A DNA stretch of 64,000 nt from contig NQMI01000141.1 of NCBI GenBank assembly GCA_002270565.1, positions 1 through 64,000 of the forward strand. The letters are read 5' to 3'. This DNA comes from Stenocarpella maydis (lineage: Eukaryota; Ascomycota; Sordariomycetes; Diaporthales; Diaporthaceae). The position numbers and the translations under genes were made by a program. Below the pieces are notes generated by a model. That model searched no databases and was not told where the DNA came from. It saw nothing but the letters and a program-made list of their open reading frames with translations. This document shows, in pieces, positions 25,948-34,654 of the stretch. Each line of letters opens with the position of its first letter. Position 1 is the first letter of the stretch.

Positions 25948-26208
25948 GCTTGGAACCAAAGATGGTGTGTTGGAAGGGCGAATTTTCCGGCATTTGCAAA
26001 TTTGCACCAGAGCCTACCGCAGCGTGCCCAGGGGTGAGACGACGTCGGAGGGTATATAAGGAGGGCTTACAGAAGCCCAACTTAATTCAATACAAAAGTT
26101 GTCCAGACCATTGTCAATTGTCCGAATTCGCCTCAGAGCACTATACTGCGACCCTGCCGATATACACACACGCTGAACTGAATGCTATTCTATAGCACAA
26201 ATTCATCA
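25948..26208 (+). repeat. LTR of a third family (LTR-X), plus orientation
   Basis: The sequence runs from GCTTGGAACCAAAGATGG to CACAAATTCATCA. It holds a TATA-like GTATATAAGGAGGG at about 26,052-26,065, so transcription would read rightwards. It is the inverse of 28,260-28,516. Its left end touches the N gap, so the first base or bases are missing. The integrase reading frame of the RIP-degraded host starts right after it. Confidence 0.7.
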
Positions 26209-28257
26209 GAAATGTATTTGATAGGCCTTCCTATACTATATGTTGTTGACTTGGCTACTTCCTTTTAAGCCGGATGATTCTTACCTTCTCTTTCCACTAA
26301 AGATATGTGGGAAGCCCTATGAAGTTGCTAGATTAATATATATATGGGTCTCCCGGATTGCCTTATATCTGATGTGGGGACTAACTTTGCTTCTGGCGAG
26401 TTTAAGAGCATAGCATGTACTATAGGAATTATATGTAAATAGATACTTATGGAAATATATTGGTTAATTGGTAAAGTAGAGTGATATTATGCTCCTTTAT
26501 ATAGGGCTTTTAATATCTTATATACCGAGTTATCAACTATGTTTATTAAGGAAGCCATACTATAGATAAGCTTTATAGCAGTTAATAATATGGTTGGCCC
26601 GGATGGCCTTATGCTAACTCTCCTAGTGTTTGGAGTATACCCACGTGTAACGGAAGACTCTGCTCCTATGCTATCAATTCTAAGGAGAGCTGAGGCAGTA
26701 TAGAAGGTGATAAAGGAGATTAGGAGAATTAATGCAGTATATAAAATTAATAAAGCATTATGTATAAGGAACGGCCCAGATATATTAGGAATTTTAAGCC
26801 TTCTACTCTAGAGCGAAGTATGCGTATGGCGAGAAAAGACTAAGTAGTAAGGCCTATATAAACTACTCTCTATTGATAACTATAATATAATAATTAACCT
26901 ACTAAATGGACCAGTTATTTTCTGGTTAACCCTTATATAGCTATACTATTGGGATAAAGAAGGACCTATTGATTTGCTAAACCCTAATAATATTCCTAAG
27001 GAGCTAGTATGCTTTAAGCCAGACCTTATACTGGCTATCCCTGACCTGGTAGTCCCTTAATGATGAGGACAACTATGGGGAACCAAGAGCAAGCAGAAGG
27101 CAGTTATTACTATAAATGATAATAATGATAACCCTGCTGCTAATAATAATAACAATAAGGTAGAAGATAAGATCGTTGTTTATGCATTCCTTACTTAATG
27201 TAAAATTGAGAATTATAAACTTACTTTAAAGCTCCGCTAGGATGGCATTATTACTACCCTGGGCGACCCCTTTAAGGAGTCAGATAATAGAAAAATATCT
27301 GAGTTAATTGGCTAAGGAGTATTCTGGTTTAAGTAGTTTGATAAGAGGAAATATAGAGGAATATAGATCTTTAAGTCTTGTATTATTAGGGAGATTAAAG
27401 GTAAAACTAAGAAGCTATATAAGAAGTCCTGCCTTATTATTACTAGATTTGGTAACCTTATAAAGCATGAGATCCTTACACAGTTATTAATGGTATAATG
27501 TGCAAGTTATTAACTTCTTATTGCTCTTATGCCTATGTTAATAACTAAGGGATTATATCTTGAGCTCTATAATGTTACCTAGGCCTATCTATAATTAAAA
27601 TCCACACTTGAGAGGCCCATCTTATGCTACCTTCCTCCTGAAATAAGGGGTAAATACCCGGCTGGCATGATTATAAGGGTAATCAAGCCTCTATATGGTA
27701 TTGCTAAAGCTGGTGTGCACTGGTAGGCTATATACTATAAATATTATATTGAGAAGCTGGGGATGATTGTATCTGCATATGACCCGTGCCTCCTAATAGC
27801 TAACTATAGTAGCAAGGGTAGTAAGGACATCTTTGGTATTACTACTATGCAGACTAATGATACCCTCACCCTCTGTACTCTGGCTTTCTCAGAACTTAAG
27901 AAGCAAAAGATTAAGAAGGAGGAGATCCGCTGCAAGCTAAAGGATAGATTAACCCCTAAGAGATTACTAGACTTTAATAGCATGAAGATCATAATATTAT
28001 ATGATGGCATTATATATCTTAGATAAAAGGGCTAAGGGGCAAAGATATAGCTAGTTAACTATATAGCTATAGATTGCATTCAATAGTATATGGAATAACG
28101 CATATAAGGAGCATATTTAGCTTCTATTTGCCATCCGGAAGCAGCATTTAATCTCTCTATTACGGCATAAATTCAAGACCCCAAAGAAGAAGACTATGCT
28201 AAGTTAAATAGACAGCTAAAGTAGCAAGTAAACTACCTTAACTGTGGCCTTAACTAT

Positions 28258-29071
28258 TCTGATGAATTTGTGCTATAGAATAGCATTCAGTTCAGCGTGT
28301 GTTTCGGCAGGGTCGCAGTATGGTGCTCTGAGGCGAATTCGGACGATTGACAATGGTCTGGACAACTTTGTATTGAATTAAGTTGGGCTTCTGTAAGCCC
28401 TCCTTATATACCCTCCGACGTCGTCTCACCCCTGGGCACGCTGCGGTAGGCTCTGGTGCAAATTTGCAAATGCCGGAAAATTCGCCCTTCCAACACACCA
28501 TCTTTGGTTCCAAGCANGTGTGTTTCGGCAGGGTCGCAGTATGGTGCTCTGAGGCGAATTCGGACGATTGACAATGGTCTGGACAACTTTGTATTGAATT
28601 AAGTTGGGCTTCTGTAAGCCCTCCTTATATACCCTCCGACGTCGTCTCACCCCTGGGCACGCTGCGGTAGGCTCTGGTGCAAATTTGCAAATGCCGGAAA
28701 ATTCGCCCTTCCAACACACCATCTTTGGTTCCAAACAACTAGCCAACCACAGCCCTAGCAATGCCCAAATTAAGTACATACAAACTTCAGAAATCAGGCT
28801 ATCCAATGCACTAAGTTATATACTTTTTGGGTAAGAAATAAGGGTAATGCAGAGGTCTGAATTAAGGTGCAAATGCAGGCCAAAATAATCGACTCACGGC
28901 CACCAAACTCATCTTGCGTCACGCACGCACTGGGCGTACTTAGCGAAAATCGCCTGACTCGCAAGTCTAGGGTAACTCCTTGCTAGAAAGTCTAGGGTAA
29001 CTCCTTACAACGAAGTCTAGGGTAACTCCTTGCACGGAGTACCAACGCCCTGCTGAGCGGTTCCGTTTAAC
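28258..29071. mobile_element. Insertion splitting RT from RNase H, with two LTR-X copies
   Basis: The host copia frame stops near LNCGLNY and resumes after 29,071 with YISLDLAAAKL, so the roughly 814 bp between them is an insertion. AACTAT flanks it (28,252-28,257 and 29,072-29,077). Inside lie LTR-X in minus orientation (28,260-28,516), a single N at 28,517, a second minus copy lacking its first 38 bases or so (28,518-28,737), and about 330 bp of unrelated sequence. Most likely a complete LTR-X element with its body collapsed by the assembler into one N. The insertion is much less AT-rich than its host. Confidence 0.6.
28963..29037. repeat. Tandem repeat, 25 bp x 3
   Basis: Three copies start at 28,963, 28,988 and 29,013, each with AAGTCTAGGGTAACTCCTT followed by a variable six bases. 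They lie in the low-AT insertion. Confidence 0.9.
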
Positions 29072-29659
29072 AACTATATTTCTCTAGACCTCGCGGCAGC
29101 CAAGTTGATGATCTTTGTAGACAGGTCTTTTACTAATAATAAGGACCTTAATTCCCAAATTAGCTATATAATTACCCTAATAAATAAAAAGTAAACCAAG
29201 TAACCATCTATATAAAAGATTACTGGAAATATCCTTTATTAGTTGTTAACAAAGTATAAGAGGGTTATATGCAGCATACTTGCTTCTAAGATTTATAGTA
29301 TAATTAATAGCTTTAATATAAGGATTGTAATATCAGCTACTTTACACTAGGTTACCAAATGCCTAAGTCTACCAGAGATCTCTCTCATCATCTATATAGA
29401 CTTATACTCGTTATACAAGTATCTAGTCAAGCTAAGAATAATATAAGAGAAATACGTAATGATTAATGTGATAGCATTAAGGTAGTTATATGAGAAGCAT
29501 AAGATCTATAAGATCTGGTGGATTACTAGGGACTATAACCCAGTAGATGCCTTTATAAAGAGTATATTAAATAAGGCGCTAGAATGCCTCATTAATAATA
29601 ATACCCTTATTATTAAGGTGGAAGCATATATGGATTATAGCTAGTTGGTAATAACCCCT

Positions 29660-30989
29660 TCCTCTACCTAAATACCATATAAGGGATTATGATAATTGCT
29701 ATAAGAACAGCTATATGCTAACTTGCCTAGCAAGAGCATACTCAATGGCAATTAACTAACTAACGCAACTTGGTCAGCAATACACCAACGCAACACCAAC
29801 GCTACCCCACATAAAGGAAGAATCACCACTTCCCAGCACCCTGAGCCCCGGATAAAAGTCAACAAGTACCTTAAGATATAAAAAGTGATCATATAGTACT
29901 AACAACCAGCAAAACTTCAGATCCCCATCAACTAGTTACCTGCATCTTACCCTAAAAAGCTGCACAGTTGGCCAGTATATGGTTTAAATCCATCCTAAGG
30001 GCGAGACCTTGTAGCTAAGATTTTTATAGTGGTGCTTATGCACTGAGGGTTTAGGTAATGAGGATTACTACTATCCCACAGGCACTTAAGTTGCTAGCTG
30101 TGCGTATTGAGCGTCCCCGGTTAAGATTTCACGGTCTTGACTCCTGCTCAACGTATGTTTTACATACTTACTAAGAGCAGCATCAGATATTATATGCTCT
30201 ACTATGCATTTTATTAACAAGTTGGCTCTGATATACTATTTATTACTATCTGCTATAATCCCTACCTAACCTAAGTACTACCTCATCCATACCTACCAAC
30301 TCTTGCTATTAGCCTCTAATGGAGAGGGCTTTACTAAGTGTTCTTCCCCTAAATGGTCTCGGGTGAAGAGGGCTTTTATAGATCGAGTTGTTATTGAAAC
30401 TTATCATTGATATCTGCTGTTAGATTAGCAGCTAATCTAAACTATATTTAATTTAGTTAATTATTAACACTTAGTAAAGAGAGAGAAGGGGTTTAGAAGG
30501 CTGGATAGTTGTTATTCTAGTTCTAGGGAGTCCGGGTAATTGTTGTTCTAGCTTTAGGCAAATCCTTATTTAACCTATAGCCTGTAGGTAAAGGAAGTAT
30601 AAGTCCTTATCGCGCATTTCTTTTGAAACCCTTAAGTATTAAAGATAATAAATGGGTAGTATATGTTGATGGAAGCGGACATTTTGTATAGGGAAAGCAC
30701 TATATTGTGCCGGACCGTATAATTACGGGCTCCTAGCTTCTAGAGGAAGTAGGGACCCTTATGATACGCTAGGCCTCTCTGGGTGCCTATATTTGATGGG
30801 CACTTAGTACAATAGTATGTTTGATGAACTTGGCAAAGGGGCTGCTACAACCAAAAGCAATGGTAATATAGGGATTCTGATGATGAATATGGCAATTCTT
30901 TTATTCTTATTATAATAGCGAGAGTGTGGGTTCAACCCTATGCCTGGGATTTTTTTTTTACTATGATTTTCAAAAGAAAAGACTACCAG
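29660..30989. other. AT-rich 3' part of the copia locus
   Basis: No open frame is present. Patches of near-normal GC occur at about 29,750-30,170, with an inverted pair around GGTTAAGATTTCACGGTCTTGA near 30,120. A tract of nine T sits near 30,950. The right-hand LTR follows. Confidence 0.4.
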
Positions 30990-31202
30990 TGTGGCAATAG
31001 TAGTGTGCAACAGCATATTGGTGGGCTATCGCTATAGCCACCGTACTGTAGCCAGAGGGCGTAGTTGCTTACTAAGCAACTACCACCCACTATATAGACC
31101 CGAGATAGCTGGCGGGCTACGCCCACTGCACCCACTACTCGAGACAGAGAGAAATACAAGAACAACACCCCACTCGTATTGCAATACGTGACCCATCCAA
31201 CA
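30990..31202 (+). repeat. LTR, right
   Basis: This near-identical partner of 20,940-21,154 differs by a few transitions and one short indel near GAGACAGAGAG. It begins TGTGGCAATAG and ends CCCATCCAACA. Confidence 0.85.
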
Positions 31203-31829
31203 CTCGCATGGCATTTTCGCGCCCTCTTTGTTGGTAGGTATCACGTACGTACGTGTGGTAGTGGTAAGCAATGGTTGATTCGATTGTTTGATACAGTAGC
31301 TAAGGTTTTGGGCCCAAAGGGCCCAGTCTGCAACTGAGTAGAAGTAGTTGAGTACCAACAGGGTTGCACCTGCTGATACTCTTTATATATAACATGTACC
31401 TTATATTTCTTATCTGTCCTATAACTGTTTATATTGCCATAATAACCGGAAGGGCTAAGGAGGTTACTGCTCTATATGTGCAAATGGTAATTATGAATAT
31501 AGACCTCTTTCTTTTATTATAATCAAGCCCTTTATAAAGTACCTTAGCTTTATAAGAATGAATGAATTAAGAAAGTATATAAAGTAATTTAAATAATTTA
31601 GTTGCTTCTTTAATAACTAATCTAATTAGAGGAAGCCTAAGTTAAAAGGTGTAAAGGTAAAAAATACCTAGCGCTAGCAAGGTGCATAGTGAATGTATTT
31701 CAGCAGCTTACGCGCAGCGCACTATGGAAATTCTAGCTAAAGGCGAGGAGGAAATTAAGGAGGATGAAGAAGACGTATAGGCACTGCGCGGGCATTCTTG
31801 TAAATAAAGTGTGTAATTGATTGACTCAT
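31203..31829. other. Boundary of the AT-rich block
   Basis: AT-rich sequence continues to about 31,660 and then composition normalises. A short open stretch on the plus strand (about 31,670-31,785) reads AQRTMEILAKGEEEIKEDEE and ends in TAG, possibly a relic of a transposon protein. Nothing else is supported. Confidence 0.35.
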
Positions 31830-32050
31830 AACACTGACAAGGGGGGGGGGGTTTCGTTTTCCACAGATAGCGGAATAGCGCCTGCGGCGGCCTGATCTAC
31901 AACACTGTAGATCGGGAAGACGTTGATGTGATATCCAGCCTCATAAGAAATTCCAGCTGGTAGCTGGAGCTCGATGTGTCTTTTATGAGCAACACCGGGA
32001 CTAGAAAGAAGCTTTGCCTCCGTGACAACGGCCGCACAGAATCCTTTCTG
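31830..32050 (-). pseudogene. Fragment of a diflavin/P450-reductase FAD domain
   Basis: One minus-strand frame reads VTEAKLLSSPGVAHKRHIEL and then QLPAGISYEAGYHINVFP. This matches the start of the FAD-binding domain in CYP505-type P450:reductase fusions and related CPR-like proteins (an RHIE(I/L)QLP...Y.AGDYL.VLP pattern). Here the usual GDYL is GYHI. The frame is lost upstream, no P450 haem motif lies nearby, and an 11 G run at 31,841-31,851 sits at the distal end, so it is an isolated relic beside the RIP block. The family call rests on motif memory only. Confidence 0.5.
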
Positions 32051-32112
32051 AGGGTGTTTCTAAGCGGCGGTTGTTCGCCAACGATGGTCTTGGGCCTTGC
32101 ATCATTTGGCAT

Positions 32113-32753
32113 GTTATTTTAAATGCCGACACCTGAATCCTCTGGCGAGCATCTAGATCTACAAGGACTGGAGAAACTGCAAATTTGTTACATGAACAGT
32201 AATACCCTAGCCATTCGCATCAGTTCAGTGGATACCAGCATGCTGTTACAGCTCATGTATTACCCAGAGGAGTATCATTTAACAATTCTCATAATTTCGT
32301 TGCGTCCACTTTGTTACTAGAAGCACCACAAATTCACATGCCACCGTCAACATGATCACCAGCCGGGAGCCACGCATCATGAACCCCCCAATCCCATTCC
32401 TCATTACATTTCCAGATCATTTACATAATACTACCTAGGTACTTAGTTATCTATCCAGATTGACATCACAGGAGTGTGAGAAACCTATTTATGTTCCAAT
32501 CCAGTACCAGCATAATTCCCAAATACCTAACCCTTCTCGTCCAGAAGTGCTTTTTCATTTCACTCTGGACATCCATGATTCATTCTAAAACACATCCTTC
32601 GTAAACCATCATTACCTTCATGACCAGACTAACTGGAAAGCCAGCCGGCGAGAGACCAGACACCAATGCTCAAGAATCATCATGAGAAAATGAGGCGAGC
32701 TCTGGTGGATCACCAAGCCAAGCGTGACCTTCACGGCTTGACCTGATCTACTC
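32113..32753. other. 3' flank of hex1
   Basis: No gene is seen. It probably contains the hex1 3' UTR and terminator next to the stop at 32,754. Small open frames here have no motif. Confidence 0.4.
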
Positions 32754-33548
32754 TTACAGAGAGGAGCCGTGCAGCGTCTTGGTGTCGACGACCATCTCGC
32801 GGCCGCCATCGTTCACAACTAGGACCCGAACGGATCCGCGGCCGGAGTCGAAAGCCTGCTGGAGGCGGTCGTAGAGGTTGGACTGGTCAAGGACCGGCAG
32901 GGACTGCTTCACATCACCGGTCTCGGTCATGGCAACGACTTGAGGCACAGTCAGCCTCGATTTCCAAACAAATAGCACCAGGGGAGATCGGATAACTCAC
33001 CAGTTCCGTCCTGGAGATCAAGGACGCGGTATTGCTTCAGGATGGGTCCGCGCATGGTCTGGACAACGACGCTCGGGGCGGGGTTGTGGATGGACGATGA
33101 CTCCTCGTGGAGCTGCTTGGTGAAGAGGTCGACTCCGAGGTAGCGGTGCTGGCCGGTGGCGGAGGAGGTGGAGATCCGGATGACCTGGGAGGGGCGGCCC
33201 TGGAGGATCAGGATATCGCCGATCCGAATGTGGTGGCAGGGAATGGTAACTGAGTTTGGTGCTTCTTCTTCGTAAGTGACCTTGCTTAGATGGTTGCCAC
33301 GGCGAGACGGGCGGCTTTCCCGGACCTCAGTCACCTCAACCGTCTCACGACCGTGGCGGTGATGACCGTGGTGATGACCGTGGTGGTGATGGTGGTGAAT
33401 GGGGTGAACGATGCGATCAGCCACTTTGTGGAGGCTGTCCCGGAAAGAGTGGTAGTGGCCTACAGGGGGGCATTTTCAGAATAGAACAAAGGAAAACTTG
33501 TCAAAATTGAAAAACTAGACACTCACCATCTTCGTCGAAGTAACCCAT
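32754..33548 (-). CDS. hex1: Woronin body major protein HEX1
   Basis: HEX1 self-assembles into the crystalline core of Woronin bodies, peroxisome-derived organelles that plug septal pores after hyphal wounding. The short form starts at 33,548 (MGYFDEDG). CDS: 33,548-33,527, 33,459-33,001 and 32,938-32,754; introns of 67 and 62 bp with GTGAGT donors and CTGTAG or CTCAAG acceptors. It gives 221 residues: DGHYHSFRDSLHKVADR, then a His-rich insert (HHHHHHGHHHGHH), then the conserved eIF5A-like core with TIPCHHIRIGDILILQG, GQHRYLGVDLFTKQLHEES and SVRVLVVNDGGREM. The core agrees with Neurospora HEX1. The oddity is the C-terminus: the family usually ends in the peroxisomal signal SRL, but this frame ends in SSL. 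An upstream in-frame extension exists and is listed separately. Confidence 0.95.
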
Positions 33549-34654
33549 CTTGGCTTTGTGGTGGTGGTGGTGCTTGTGGCGCGAAGAGCGGTCGATCTCA
33601 ACTGTCTCCTCTACACGGACAGTCTGGTTGACAGCAGGGCTGACCTTGGGAGCCTCGATTATGTGCTCTTCGTGGCGAACGGTCTCCTTGACGACGGGAC
33701 GGCGCGGAGGGGGCTCGACAGTGGTTTCGGTCACGTAGACTTCCTCCTTGTAACCAGGCTGGGATCGGGCACGATACCCACGCTCGATGTTGTCGATGGG
33801 AGAGTAGGGAATTGCCGGGCGAGACTCGGGCTGGTGGTGATGGTGGTGGTGGTGGTCTCGGTGAGTATCGATCTCAATGCGGGTGTCCGAGTAAGAGGAA
33901 CGGGGAGGTTTCTCGGAGTATTTCTGAGAGTAGGAAGAACGAGGAGGCCTGTAGTGCACACAGAGTTAGCAGTCACGCTCAAGTTTGTTTGCAAGTATCA
34001 TTGGTGGTGTCCCGAGGCCAGCCAAAGCGAAGGAGGAGCTCCACATCCGATGCCATGAAGCTCGAGGCGGCTGGTGGCCCGGGCCAGCCCGACCTCGGCT
34101 GTGTGGGTCCAGATCTCAGCTACATGCTGGCGCTGATCCTCACGCAGCCTGTACATGGACGCTCTGCCGGGTGGATTATTCGTCGGCCAGGGCCACAGAC
34201 AAGGCAGAGGGCATCGGAGATGGCAGGGCGGTGAAAAATGCAGGGCAGGGCAGGGCAGGAGGAAAACAGATGGGTATTGGGAATACCTGGGCTGTTGCTC
34301 CTTGAGCTCTTCGCGGTAGTACTCTTCACGGTGGACACCGGGACGGTGGTAATGGTCCTCTTCACGGGTGACGAAGACCTCTTCCTCGCTGTAGCGGTTG
34401 TGCTCCCTGCGGGGAGGAAGGTCGGCCGCCGCGGCGGAGTAAGATGAAGAGACCTGACTACCTTCCCGCCCGGGCTTGTGGTGGGGGAGGTGGAGGTTGA
34501 GCTCCTCGTGGGTAGTGGTGCTGGTGCTGATCTTGCCCGACTCCTTCTTGTCGTCGTCGCGGTACGACGAGGGGAAGATGCTGAAGGGGACGGGGACTCT
34601 CGCTTCAAAATCCAGGTTGACTGCCTTGTGTGGGCGCACAGAGTCGTCCTCCTC
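33527..34654 (-). CDS. hex1: N-terminal extension exons of a long HEX1 isoform
   Basis: Upstream of the short-form ATG the frame stays open to an acceptor (CTACAG) at 33,949. It joins in phase, over a 338 bp intron (33,949-34,286, donor GTATTC), to another open exon that runs up to about 34,654. The join makes EQQPR-PPRSSY. The extension is rich in Tyr, Arg, Glu and His and has charged repeats such as EEVFVTREEDHYHR and VKETVRHEEHIIEA. Other filamentous fungi are known to make a longer HEX1 by alternative splicing, which supports this. No ATG lies in the open part, so the starting exon must be further upstream and was not found. Confidence 0.6.

Larger units (their letters stand above)
20940..31202 (+). 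mobile_element. RIP-degraded copia locus between two LTRs, internally rearranged
   Basis: Two LTRs in the same orientation (20,940-21,154 and 30,990-31,202) bracket a body that, read through stops on the plus strand, gives gag (about 22,280-23,440, with a broken zinc knuckle near KKCFIY), a second copy of the gag half (23,883-24,690), integrase (about 26,210-26,960, with DVGTNFASGEFK and VGPDGLMLTLLVFG), reverse transcriptase (about 27,220-28,260, with MIIRVIKPLYGIAKAG and SAYDPCLLI) and RNase H (about 29,075-29,660, with IFVDRSFTNNKDLNSQ and RVICSILASKIYS). This order is Ty1/copia. The flanks cacaa (left) and ctcgc (right) do not match as a target duplication, so the two LTRs may not come from one insertion. 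The locus contains a 706 N gap and other LTR fragments. Confidence 0.75.

Noticed and set aside
25157..26080. 307-codon and 256-codon minus-strand frames
   Set aside because: They exist only because the N gap is translated as X.
28963..29037. CRISPR-like direct repeats
   Set aside because: Only three copies with 6 bp variable parts in a eukaryotic transposon region; it is a minisatellite.
30923..30960. tRNA-like B-box (GGTTCAACCCT) followed by a T run
   Set aside because: No matching A-box, anticodon arm or acceptor stem was found at the right distance; chance or a decayed SINE cannot be told apart.
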